Source: Podospora bellae-mahoneyi (lineage: Eukaryota > Ascomycota > Sordariomycetes > Sordariales > Podosporaceae). Taken from it: a stretch of 64,000 bases of DNA. The position numbers were made by a program, and so were the translations under genes. Under the pieces are notes generated by a model. It did no database searches. It saw nothing but the letters and a program-made list of their open reading frames with translations, and was not told where the DNA came from. The stretch spans positions 751,501 to 815,500 of the forward strand of contig NC_085882.1 in assembly GCF_035222275.1 (NCBI RefSeq), in the 5' to 3' direction. How positions within the stretch are numbered: position 1 is the stretch's first letter; each line of letters starts with the position of its first letter. Below, in pieces: positions 10,163 to 20,000 of this stretch.

Positions 10163-11161
10163 CTACTCTGGCTTCTGCCCAGTGATAACCAAGAAATCAA
10201 AAATGGCGTGCGCATTCCCCCTCTTCGCCGAAGCCCTCACCTCGGCATTCAACGCCGACACCTCGTCCTGCGACCACCCCAGCACATCCCTAAACAGCGA
10301 CGCCGTGAACGCCTCGACACCCTCGATGAAATTGACCGCCATCAACGTTCCCACCTCCTTCAACCTCGCATCTCTCGGCCAGCTACCAATCGGCAGCCTA
10401 AACTTCTGCACTTCGACATTGATGAACCCAGCATCCTTCACCCACTTCTCCATCTGCGGCGCCGGATCCAACGTCCGCCCAATCTTGTCGCACGCCAAGA
10501 TCAAGCCCTCCATCATGCGAACCATGGCATTGTCCTTGCTCAGGGTACCATCCTGAGAGTACAGCGTGTTGGCCGACTCCTGAAACTCAACCCACCCACC
10601 CGGCTTGACATTGTCATACATCTGCTTCACCAGCCTCGGCCAGTCCCTGATACCGCCCGCCATGTACCGACAGTGGATGTAATCATACGGCTCGACGTTC
10701 ACGCCGGCATGCACCCAGTCGAGCTCGACATCGTCGACGATGAACTGCACATTGGGCGGCACCCACCTCGGCTGGATGGGGCTGAGGTCGTTGCCGATGA
10801 TCTCCTTTGCGCCAGGGTGATCCTCCCCAAGGTGGATGGCCCAGAGTCCAGTTCCGGTACCGATGTCGAGGATGCGGAGCCCGTCGTCGGGGTTGATGGG
10901 CGCGAGGAACAAGCGGTGGTTGAGCGTGCACCAGAAGGCGTGGTGGACCAGGTCGAGACGCTCCTGCTCGCGCTCGTCGTTGGGGAAGGAGTAGCTCCCG
11001 GCTTGGTAGGAGTGGTAGCGGCGGCCATGTTTCCACTCGTAGTTGACGAGGCTGCTGTGGAGGGAGGTGGTGGACGAGGTGGCTGCTTCTTGGCTCTGGG
11101 CGAACTTGTCAAAGTCTTGGTCGACTTCGACGCGCTGGGTGTCGTGTTCGATGAGGGTCAT
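10163..11161 (-). CDS. LaeA-like SAM-dependent methyltransferase
   Basis: A single exon of 332 aa from the ATG at 11161; an ATG at 11182 would add MLLGTQK. The SAM-binding motif I is ILDIGTGTGLWAIHLGEDHPG. It is followed by VIGNDLSP-type motif II sequence (EIIGNDLSPIQPRWVPPNVQF), DDVELDW, and the conserved HCRYMAGGIRDWPRLVKQMYDNVKPGGWVEFQE block. Upstream, RRYHSYQAGSYSFPNDEREQERLDLVHH is the family signature. These features define the fungal UMTA/LaeA-like methyltransferases. LaeA itself is a nuclear regulator of secondary metabolism; most homologues, including this one, have unknown substrates. No polyketide or peptide synthetase gene lies nearby, so a cluster-specific role is not supported. 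Confidence 0.88.
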   Translation of the reverse strand: MTLIEHDTQRVEVDQDFDKFAQSQEAATSSTTSLHSSLVNYEWKHGRRYHSYQAGSYSFPNDEREQERLDLVHHAFWCTLNHRLFLAPINPDDGLRILDIGTGTGLWAIHLGEDHPGAKEIIGNDLSPIQPRWVPPNVQFIVDDVELDWVHAGVNVEPYDYIHCRYMAGGIRDWPRLVKQMYDNVKPGGWVEFQESANTLYSQDGTLSKDNAMVRMMEGLILACDKIGRTLDPAPQMEKWVKDAGFINVEVQKFRLPIGSWPRDARLKEVGTLMAVNFIEGVEAFTASLFRDVLGWSQDEVSALNAEVRASAKRGNAHAIFDFLVITGQKPE

Positions 11162-12590
11162 TTTTTGAGTACCTAGTAGCAAGCAAACGCGCTGGTCGTC
11201 AAGTCAAGTGGTTTGTTGATGGAGGAGGAGCATTGCGACAAGAGAAGAGGAGAGAGGCGTGGTAACACAGTCAGAGGTGGCATGCATGGAATTTTTAACA
11301 GGCCACAACACAACACAACACAACACAGCACAACACACCAAGCTGTTTGGGGGTTCGCAGGCAGGGAAAAGGTTGAATGTGGGGGCGTGTTAGGCTCGGA
11401 AGAAGTCTTTGCTGCAGCACGGAGGGGGTCTTGGGCCGGCGTTAGCGAGGGGGTTAGCGAATGAGGGCGGGAGGGGCCATGACCGAAGTGCGTGCAGATG
11501 ATCCCCTGCCACGTCGGGACCCCGCCCGGATCCAGCTCCGTTCCGTCCCCGGCCAGTCAGGTGCGGGGGTGAATCCTGGAATGCGCCCTCGGACCACTCA
11601 TATGGCGCACGCCTGGTGACCCCTCTCTGTCTGACTATGTCTCACGCCATTGCCTTTGGTTGTGATGCTGGACGAGAGAACGAGGCTGGACTAGAATACG
11701 AGGCTGGTGAGCATTCTCATGTCTCTCCTCCGGTGGGAAGGCAGCATAGTGCTCAGCTGTGTGTGTATGTTCCCTCATCGTGACTCCAGAAAACGGTGTG
11801 TAATCAGCCACTGATCTTCATCAATCTACGCCCCTGCTGCTGTCATGTTCAACCCCATCTTCCCCTTCCTCGAAATGACTCCCAGCTTCAGGGAGCTGAT
11901 CCAAGTATTGGTGGTACTGAGGCCAAAACCACCGCCAAGGATACCATACCTAGGCAAAGGGGCAACGTGATGAATAGAACACAGCTTCTCATTGATCTTT
12001 CCATGGTGGAAACCTTCGTTCAAACAACCAAGATTGAAAGGGACATGGCTCATGTTGAGTTTTTGTAAGTGTAGCCTGATCAATGGAAGACTGCCAGAAT
12101 TCAGAAAGCGGGGAAACGCATCTTATAATTCTTATCTCAACTTAACAGATGGCTTCGATAGCAGGAAATCAATAGGCAGGCAAGCTCAGGAAAGGGGCGC
12201 GACTGGAAACAGACCAAGCAGAAAGGAAGGATTAATAATGCGGATAATACTTACTACAGTAGTCGACAGTCCTAATCCATACCCGACATGAAGAAAAAGA
12301 AAAAGCCCCCTGCAGTGCTTCGGCCTACACCTCTCATCACCACCCGTCTTCCCTCCATTGTCCCACTTCGTGACTGTGCAGGTATAAAGCACTCCTCCAT
12401 CACTTCTAGAAATCCTTCTCCGGGTCAATCCATGAGAACCCTATTCTGACATCACCACCTCCTCCTCAACCCACAATGTTGTCCTCAAGACTGAACCACC
12501 CTCCTCCCCTTTAATGCCTCTTATCTTGGGCAGTCTTCCCTTTCTCTTGAGCAGTCGTGTTAGTACAAATATCAATATCAATCATATCCC
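11162..12590. other. intergenic region
   Basis: Upstream of the methyltransferase and downstream of the zinc-finger-family cluster. It holds a short ACAAC repeat. Open frames of fewer than 100 codons have no recognisable features. Confidence 0.5.
11305..11338. repeat. ACAAC pentanucleotide microsatellite
   Basis: About six imperfect copies of ACAAC lie 145-180 nt upstream of the methyltransferase start, probably in its leader or promoter. Confidence 0.7.
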
Positions 12591-13765
12591 TCAGCAGGAC
12601 TTTCCCTTGAGACCCCAGAAATCCCTCTCGTGTCTTGCGTGAAAACGGTTCCAAGAAACTGTATTTAAATACTCGTGGTACATATCATCCTCATCCTCAG
12701 AATCACCCTCGATGATCTCGTCGTCGTCATTTTGCAGTGCCATAGCTTCATAATGTAGAGCCTGATCCTGGATGTACTCCTGAAGCAATCTGGGCCGATG
12801 TCGACGGTTCAACCTCGCAGACGGGACCGGGTAACCGGCGTTTACGGGCTGCTGTCCAATGTTTCTACCTTGGCCATCGTTGGCTCCAGGCATTTGTGCA
12901 CCTGGGTTCACTGGTTGGAAGCTCTACTGCTCGGGCGTGCGGGCCAGGAAATATCGGGGATCGATGGTCCCAGCTGGGTTGAGCCCCTGGAGGTTTGTCT
13001 GGCCTTTTAAGACTGGATAATGCATTGAACCTCCCATGTTGTGACCGGCGGGAGACATCAGAGGGCCTGGCCTGTGGCGGTTGGATAGGGACCCTGGGAG
13101 ATATCTAGGGGTTATGGTTCCTGTCGGAGTCAGGCCTTGGCGGTTTGTTTGCGTGTTGAGGGCTCATGGTTGCATTGGCGAGGAGAATGAGAGAAGTCGG
13201 GGATCGATGAAACGTGAAAGCTCGTCGTGGGGATTTTCTTGGGTTGAGGTCGGAACCCTGGCCGAAACAGTGCTGCTGGACTGATGCTGGGCATCAAAAG
13301 TGTCAATTCTGAAGAGATTGACGAGACATAGCATTCTCCATGCGACCATAGGAAGCATTCCTGGGTGGATGCTGGCGGGAAGTACTTTCCAAACTAGGAT
13401 GCGAAGGATTCCCCATGCCATCATATGAAGACCTCTCCATGCTAGGAACAGTTTGCTGCATGTTAGCATAGGCACGTTGCCGACTAGGAGGCCCAGGAAA
13501 AGCTCGATGATGAAGCGGACCAGCCACAATGTTTTGGTGAGGCATGGCGGGCTGTTGTTGCTGAGCACGCTCGAGTTGCCGACGTTCAGCCTGCATTTTC
13601 GCTTGAGCTCTTCGTCCAGCTCGAATGGCATATGATACGCGTGGCTTCCTTGCTGACACATGTACTCGTCGGCGGGGGTGGCGGTGGAGGAGGCCGAGGT
13701 GGTGGTGGCCTACCAAACCCACCAAGTCCACCTTGCGCAACCCCTGGTCCCAGGACCATCGCCAT
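12591..13765 (-). pseudogene. degenerate member A of the IDPRYL zinc-finger-like family
   Basis: The likely start at 13765 opens MAMVLGPGVAQGGLGGFG then a Pro run, matching the start of member B. A 5'-UTR intron with donor at ~13877 (AAGCAAG/GTAAGAA) is also shared with B. Downstream, coding-like pieces lie in different frames. They are a Gln/Arg-rich helix (RRAQAKMQAERRQLERAQQQQ, ~13560-13620), FIDPRLL at ~13190-13211, GLTPTGTITPRYLPG at ~13090-13137, GLNPAGTIDPRYF at ~12948-12988, and an acidic tail (NDDDEIIEGDSEDEDDMYHEY) ending at 12591. No intact CxxC/HxxxxH finger is visible. No single reading covers the region, and I could not find introns that fix all frame changes. It is either a decayed paralogue or a gene with introns I missed. 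Confidence 0.5.
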
Positions 13766-14648
13766 CCTCGTGGCCTGTAAGTAAGACCGATTATTGTTTA
13801 GGTTTGGCCATATTACCTCATCATTTGTTAGAGTAAAATGTAGTGGGATGGCAAGCAAGGTATTGGCCACTTCTTACCTTGCTTTGTGCGAAAAGCCACG
13901 GCGGCAATCTATCGATCTGATCTACGAAACTGTTAGGCCCTGTCTAGGGATGATGGAAAACGCGCCCGGAGCACCTGTGGCGCAAAATTGAACACTTACA
14001 GGTTGGATGGGAAATGCGTACCAAACCTCCGACTGATCGATGTCGTGGTGTTAGTATAGTCGGTGGTACCGCAATGCAGGGCATAGAAGGAAGACGCCAA
14101 ACTCAACCACGGAGCAAAGTTGTGAGAAAAGATGAACTGCACAGGCCAGGTTGGCCCAAACCACAGGATGGAGTGAACTGCGGGCTGCCCCACAACACAG
14201 AGCGATTCCTCCGTTGCAAAAGTGCTGGTGTGGAACGGGAAATGGACGTGATGTAGGTCTTATATGTAAGGCTTGGCCGAGCAGGAATCAGTCAAGGGGG
14301 GCAGGCAGGGCTTTGGTGAGCTTGCCAGATGAAATACGAGGTCTTCCCCTATAGAGATGGCCCTAGTACACTGTCCTGTGAGATACCTACCTTGACTTGC
14401 TTCCACCAGCTATATGAAACAACGTTCAATTACATTCTTCTTCAACTCAACTGTCTGGGTTTCTGAACTCAACACCGTGCTGCGTTTTCACAGCTTCCCG
14501 TCCTTGCAACTTTGCTCAACCTTCCTGAACTCGAAGTCGTACACCAGCGAACTCTCAAAGAACCCCTCCCTATCACTATAAGATAACACAGCTTGGTTGT
14601 GGTTGATTCCATTCTAAGTCGCCCTCCAAAATGTCATCTTCATTATAC
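13766..14648. other. intergenic region within the zinc-finger-family cluster
   Basis: Contains the probable 5'-UTR intron of member A (13766-13877) and then about 750 nt with no supported gene. Confidence 0.45.
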
Positions 14649-15120
14649 CTAGTCATCATGCGCCACCCCGTCTTGACGAGGCGCGAGCGCCGAAAGATAT
14701 CGAGGATTGAGGACACCCGTCGGGTTTACATCTTGAGGCACCTCACCGCCCGAATGCCCGTGGCGAAGTTGCTGCTAGCTAACCCTATGCCCTGGAAGGT
14801 ACCTTGGGCCGATAACACCCGTCGGATTTTCACCTCGAAACATTTGTCCACCTGAACTCTCGTACCGAAATCTCTGCTGGCCAGGCGGAGGCGAAGGGAA
14901 ATATTGAGGATCAATCACCAGGGCGGGGTTTACACCTAAGAGGTTGTGATCTCTCCTGCACCAATCTTCTGGCCGTAACCGGTACCTTGACCGCAACCAT
15001 GGTTCTGACCGGTAAATATTGCTGGGGCTGTAGCTAACACTCTCGCCGTACCTGACTAGTGTCCCCCCCCGTGTAACCGATGTTGGGGATATAACCAGTG
15101 TTGTGGGCATAACCAGTGTT
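14649..15120 (-). pseudogene. truncated copy D of the zinc-finger-like family (tail only)
   Basis: Read on the minus strand, the piece opens with NTGYAHNTGYIPNIGY, the same repeat as in the tail of the intact member at 18222. A run of eight G is followed by a frame change to RYGESVSYSPSNIY, which matches RYGRRASYDPDNIY of the intact copy. It then has three motifs: VNPALVIDPQYFP (~14897-14940), ENPTGVIGPRYLPG (~14789-14836) and VNPTGVLNPRYLS (~14692-14732). It ends QDGVAHDD-stop at 14649. There is no start, Pro-rich head or finger upstream, so this looks like the C-terminal half of a duplicated copy. Confidence 0.55.
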
Positions 15121-15266
15121 TAGGTCAAAAGTAAAGTGAATAGAAAAGAAGTGTTTATAATACAAGGAAGATTACAGTGATAAAACAATCCAACAGAAGA
15201 TATCTTCCGCGCTCAGTTCTACCCCTCATGTAACTAGGTAGCTCCGCAAGGACCCCTATTCCGCTT

Positions 15267-16398
15267 TCATTTAGTTATACAAGAAACAAACCATAGCCAA
15301 CTCCCACTTCGCATATAGCTTATGTAGGCACCGGAATCGTCGCCGTGTTTGCGCCGGTTCGACGAGGTTCCAGGTAGATATCTGGGATCAGTTGCACCCT
15401 CTGGGTTTAACCCATCTAGCAGAGGTACCAGGACCACTGTCTGCTTTCCCCGAAGGGCTTGGTGTGTGCCCTGGGGGCGGATTTGAGACGGGAAGTGCGG
15501 TCGGGGTATCCTTAATGGTCGTGGGTCGATGTATCTCAGGTCATCTGAGTCAGATCCGGCCCCGCGGGGGAGGGGGGGAGGCATTGAAAGCGACGGATCA
15601 AAGCCATACGTCTGATGGGGATGGTTGTAGGAGGCATCGTCCATGCGACCATACGTCGTTCTCTGCATGCCAGAGGCATTGTCCTGTTTGGCGCTAGTAC
15701 CAAGAGGATTTCGGAATGGATTATTTTGCGGTATGGAGTTATAGCTGCTTGGTTGTTGTCCAGAAGTGGTGTACTGTTGGGCATACTGAAGAACAGCTCC
15801 CCTGATCGTTGAGACTTCTGCTGGGTGTGCTGTGCTAAGGGGTAGGATGTGGCTGGTATGTTAATTGAGAGGGAGTGCTGCTTAGAACAGGCTGCTGAGA
15901 GGTTGGGTAACTCGACTCCGCGCGGTGATGATCGCTGGCAAGAAATTGCCCGCTCTGAGGAGTCTGCTGCTGGCCATTGGACAACCCATTCGTAGCATGA
16001 CCATGGCCAGGATGGATTGGACCTTGACAACGCCCTCGAGCATGGCCAGTCCGAGCAGAGACACGCGCTTTTCCGGGTCTTCTTTGTGCATGGCGCTGGG
16101 AAACTCTCCGCCAAGTTTCTTTGGCGGGTGACCCGGGCCTTGCCTTGTGAATGTCGATCAGGTGGCGCCCCATATTGCGTTTATTGGCAAGGGGTTGATA
16201 TCGGGCGGCTCCCACGATGGAATCCGTGTCGATTGGACACAGCTTGCAACGGTATCGGCGGTCTTTTCTCGGCTTTTCGATGTCAGATTCGGAAGTGTCC
16301 GGTAGACCGTCCAGGATAGATACCGGCGGCGGCGGCGGCGCGCCGCCTCCAGCACTACCAATGCCGCCTTGGGCCGATGGGTCAATCACTAAAGCCAT
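15267..16398 (-). pseudogene. member B of the zinc-finger-like family, apparently frame-shifted
   Basis: The start at 16398 gives MALVIDPSAQGGIGSAGGG, then PPPPP, an acidic patch (DGLPDTSESDIEKP) and RRYRCKLCPIDTDS...NMGRHLIDIH. That is a CxxC pair and an HxxxxH pair 24 residues apart. A basic segment (KETWRRVSQRHAQRR) and a Gln/Ser-rich stretch follow up to a stop near 15835. Coding-like sequence resumes in another frame (STAHPAEVSTIRGAVLQYAQ) through MQRTTYGRMDDASY, RYIDPRPLRIPRP and GLNPEGATDPRYLPG, ending at 15267. A single one-base shift near 15840 would separate the two halves. A 5'-UTR intron donor (AAGCAAG/GTAAGAA, ~16474) matches member A. The whole could be a recent pseudogene or carry a sequence error. 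Confidence 0.5.
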
Positions 16399-18221
16399 AG
16401 TGCTGGGACTACCTGGTCTTAACATTTGTTAATATGAACGAAACGGATAGGGGGGAATAATGAACTGTTCTTACCTTGCTTCCTACTGAGGGCTACTAAA
16501 TGAAACGATCAGGGTGGTCGAAAAAAAGTCAGGGGCTATTGGAGGCAATGTTGGAAAAAGCGACTCTTCAGTAAGCAAAGTGCAGTAAATCGCAAGTGGG
16601 AAAATAACAACCTAGGTATCGACTGGCTTAGACACTGGTTAGAGCGAACGGTAGGATGAGCAGGTGTGGTGTTGAGCACTGCTTACCACCTTGCTTGCTT
16701 CTCAGAGAGGTGTGGGCTTTTCTCTGATGGTTTTGGGGGAAAGGGTAGCCGAATCATGAAGCAGAGGAGAAAAAGCAAAACAGAGAGCAGCATGGCCCAC
16801 ATGTTGTGATTGAGTGAAGGGAGTGAATACCATGAGCCGACCAGACCCACTCCCGACGTTGGCGGTTAACGAGCATCAGTAGAGAGAGGTGCAAACTCAA
16901 GCGCTATCAATCATCATACTGTTGACGTTGAGCCGGTAAGGGTGAACGTGGGTTAACAGCGATGTGAAACGCACATCAGTCCGTCAGTTTACATCATCGG
17001 TGCCTCACGTCTCGATGACGGCCAACTAGCAAAACGGCTGGGGAAAAAAAGTATATATATGTCTACAGACAGATTTGAAGTTACCTAATCCTGGTCTTTG
17101 ATGTTCAAGTCGTCGTCGAAATCAGCTTGCCAGTGAAGAGTAACAGGTGTGAAGTAACACAAAATCCATCTGCTGTAGGCCTCGTGTCTTTGAAAGTCGG
17201 TTTCCTTCGATGCTGTCAGAATTACGAAAGCTGCTACACATACTACTTACCACTGCATGTCAGAAGACTATAGAATGGTCTTCGACATGCCGAGGACAGA
17301 CTCTCGTAGCAGCATCACCTTATGAGTGAGGCGGTCGAGGGTAATTTCCCTTGTCTGCCATTGCGGTGATGATGGCCGGGGTTCTGGTCAGAGTTGTGTA
17401 GCGGCTGAGTGGACTTGTCTTTGGTGATTACTTGAGGAAATAATTTTTGCGAAAGGGCGTCATGTTGGCGGAAAAGGTCCAAGGGCGAGTTTCCTGGATA
17501 CAGCATGTCAGTCTGAATTTTAGCACCTCTGTCCCTTCTATTTTTTCCCTCATCCAGCAACCATGAGAGGCTAGTCTATCGAGCGTTGGCGCTTCTGTTG
17601 ATCTCCTAGTTTCTTGATCCATCGTTCACCTCATGATATTGACCTGGAAGGTGTGTTGTCAGCATCCAACTAAAAAGGGGACCGCTGTCTGGTTCAGCGT
17701 GAAATCGGGAACAAACACAACCGCAAAATAACACCCATGAAAACACGAATATGTGGAAAAGAAAAACATAAGAAAATAAAAACCGAGCAGAAAAAAATAG
17801 TTATCTCAAATATCCCTTCACCAATTTCTCCGCCCTTCCCCAGAATTCCTCCATTCCGACGAAGAAAAAAGAAAACAAAACCAAACAAAACCAAACAAAA
17901 CCAAACAAAACCAAACAAAACCAAACAAAACCAAACAAAACCAAACAAAACCAAACAAAACCAAACAAAACCAAACAAAACCAAACAAAACCAAACAAAA
18001 CCAAACAAAAACCAAACAAAACCAAACAAAACCAAACAGAAAATACAGATACCCCAAACATCCCTCTACCAATTTCTCCGCCCTTTCCTGAAAATTCCTC
18101 CACTACTCATTCTCAAAAGCCCCAGAGCCCATGATTGGCTCCGCCGTTGATAGCACGCGCGACAATTCTAGTCACTAGCCGTGTCACCGCCATTCTGGTT
18201 ACTCGAACCATGCTGAGTGGC
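16399..18221. other. intergenic region with minisatellite and possible gene scraps
   Basis: Holds the 5'-UTR intron of member B (to ~16474) and the minisatellite at 17801-18106. On the minus strand, 17085-17622 has coding-like pieces in separate frames (for example YPGNSPLDLFRQHDALSQKL and FDDDLNIKDQD before a stop) that faintly recall ankyrin-type sequence. I cannot assemble a gene from them. Confidence 0.4.
17801..18106. repeat. 10-bp minisatellite flanked by imperfect direct repeats
   Basis: CCAAACAAAA is repeated about 16 times from 17881 to 18041, with one extra A after the 13th copy. On each side lies a related ~55-bp unit containing CACCAATTTCTCCGCCCTTCC (left, 17801-17856) or TACCAATTTCTCCGCCCTTTC (right, 18045-18104) and then AATTCCTCCA. 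The array has thus grown inside, or next to, a duplicated unit. Long Thr/Lys/Pro/Asn or Phe/Trp/Val open frames across it are repeat artefacts. Confidence 0.9.
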
Positions 18222-20000
18222 TTAACTAGACTCTTTCAGTAGACGAGGGTCGATGGTTTGTTCGTAGCCAAGGGTTTGGCGTTGACCAGGTTGAGGGACC
18301 TGAGCGTGTCTGGCGGATTGGCCTTGATCTTGACCAAGGCCATATGCGCCGCGCTGACCGTAACCATTGCCCGTTCTTCGACTGTTGCTCAGGCCGTAAC
18401 TATTGTCCAGGATGTAACTATTGCCCAGGCTGTACCCATTGCCCTGATTGTAACCTATGTTTCGGGCGTAGCCGGTGCCTTGACCGTGAGCATAGTTCAG
18501 GTCGTAGATATTGTCTGGGTCGTAGCTGGCCCTCCGGCCATACCTGTTGCTGGTGACATAACCGGAATTGGGTACGTAACCGGTGTTATGGACATAGGCA
18601 TTGTCGTGAAAATAGCCGGTGTTGTGGACATAGCCAGTGTTGGGGCCATGTAGGTAACCAGTGTTCTGCCCCGAAACATTGCCCTGGCTGTAGCCGCTGC
18701 CATATCCACCAGCCTGGCCATGCTGATATGGATTCCCGAGCCGAGGCTGAACGTTGTTTGTAGTTCCAAGGCCATACATAAGATGGGTTGGGGTGTGAAT
18801 GTCATACAGGCCAGAATTGGCAGACCTGTACTGGTCGTCCACACTGCGCCGGCCATACTGGCGTTGCTGCAGATGCCCGTTTCTCACAGCAGCCAGGTTC
18901 TGTTCACTAAGCAGAACATCCTCAGTGCGCTGAATACCTTGGGATAGTCCGGAGCGGTGAGGCGTGTGGTGGCGGTTGCCAGTTTGCCCGTGAGAACGAA
19001 GAATGGGAGGCTGAGATGAGATTCCAGCGTTTCCAGACGCTAGATAGTTGGGCGCAATAATCCCAGCACCGGCCTGGACCTGATTATGATCAAGTGGAAC
19101 GGCAGGGTAACGAGAGATGGGGACTGACGGGGTCGGGTGACCCTGGGTAATGCTTCCTGTCCCAAGATTGCCAGGTTGAACAGCATTGGCCTGTGGGATA
19201 TTCTCCAACTGCGCAGTCTGTTCCATGCCAACGTGCTGTCGCATCAAAAGGGTCATTGGCCCAGGTCTAGCATGGGTTTGCACCCGTTGGTTAATGTTGG
19301 CTGGTATGATTGGTCGTTGACCGGCATTTCCCTGGTGCTGGCTCAGCTTCGGGTTGGCAAGTCGAGAAGAGCGTTTCACAGGGGCAAACCTGGCTTGGTT
19401 CGGAGCTGGAGCGACAGAGTTCTGGTGTTTCTGTTCTCGCTGAGCGAGTTTCTGCCGTCTACGCCTGGTGCGTTGCTCTTTCAAGTGTGCCGCAAGGGCG
19501 GGACTTGACTGCTCGAGTGCCACCAGCTTGGCTTTGCGCTGAGCCCAAAACTGGCTCGTTCGTTGCTTGGGTCTCAGGTGAATATCCTGCTGGTGCTTAC
19601 GCAAATTATTGCTTCTTGCAAAAGGCAGCTTGTCCCTGGGACAAATTATGCACTTGAACTGCTGCGCCCATTCGTCGTCCTCTGAGTCGTAGGTATTCCA
19701 GTCAAATGGGACTGGACGCTGGAATTCATCGTCGGTTGTGCCGTCATTCTGGGCGGTGTTATTGCCCTGATCACCAGCAGCATCTTCGTTCCCACCGTCG
19801 TTGTTGCCTCCCTCCCCGCTGTCGCCCTGTCCGTCGTTATCCTCTCCGTCACCGTCTTCGCCAATCCAGTCCGACCCGTAAACCTCCTGATCATTGTTAT
19901 CATCCCCCTCATCCGAATAGTACGCGACTAGGTCTGGTTTGCCCCAGTTGAACGGCCCAGGCGGTGGGGGAGGCATGGGTGCTCCCGCAGCGGCTGCCAT
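18222..20000 (-). CDS. zinc-finger-like protein with Gly/Tyr/Asn/Gln-rich tail (intact family member C)
   Basis: A single exon of 592 aa. It starts MAAAAGAPMPPPPPGPFNW. Residues 25-112 are very acidic and Gly/Asn-rich. C117, C120, H136 and H141 (FKCIICPRDK...LRKHQQDIH) form a C-x2-C-x15-H-x4-H finger-like site with a longer loop than a classical C2H2. A basic helix (~145-205; RRRRQKLAQREQ) follows. Residues ~215-420 are Gln/Pro/Asn-rich. From ~420 to 560 the chain is built of short Tyr units (NTGYFHDNAY, GYVPNSGY, NNSYGLSN-like). It ends TIDPRLLKESS. The composition suggests a nuclear, DNA- or RNA-binding protein with a prion-like tail. A likely 5'-UTR intron lies at 20084-20133 (GTAAGT, CTAAC branch, CTCAG). 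I know no named family; the three degenerate relatives at 12591-16398 are its only visible kin. Confidence 0.75.
   Translation of the reverse strand: MAAAAGAPMPPPPPGPFNWGKPDLVAYYSDEGDDNNDQEVYGSDWIGEDGDGEDNDGQGDSGEGGNNDGGNEDAAGDQGNNTAQNDGTTDDEFQRPVPFDWNTYDSEDDEWAQQFKCIICPRDKLPFARSNNLRKHQQDIHLRPKQRTSQFWAQRKAKLVALEQSSPALAAHLKEQRTRRRRQKLAQREQKHQNSVAPAPNQARFAPVKRSSRLANPKLSQHQGNAGQRPIIPANINQRVQTHARPGPMTLLMRQHVGMEQTAQLENIPQANAVQPGNLGTGSITQGHPTPSVPISRYPAVPLDHNQVQAGAGIIAPNYLASGNAGISSQPPILRSHGQTGNRHHTPHRSGLSQGIQRTEDVLLSEQNLAAVRNGHLQQRQYGRRSVDDQYRSANSGLYDIHTPTHLMYGLGTTNNVQPRLGNPYQHGQAGGYGSGYSQGNVSGQNTGYLHGPNTGYVHNTGYFHDNAYVHNTGYVPNSGYVTSNRYGRRASYDPDNIYDLNYAHGQGTGYARNIGYNQGNGYSLGNSYILDNSYGLSNSRRTGNGYGQRGAYGLGQDQGQSARHAQVPQPGQRQTLGYEQTIDPRLLKESS

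Noticed and set aside
17694-18150. Long Phe/Val/Trp and Lys/Pro/Asn open frames across the decamer array
   Set aside because: A 10-bp repeat without stop codons produces open frames in several phases. There is no non-repeat coding text on either side.
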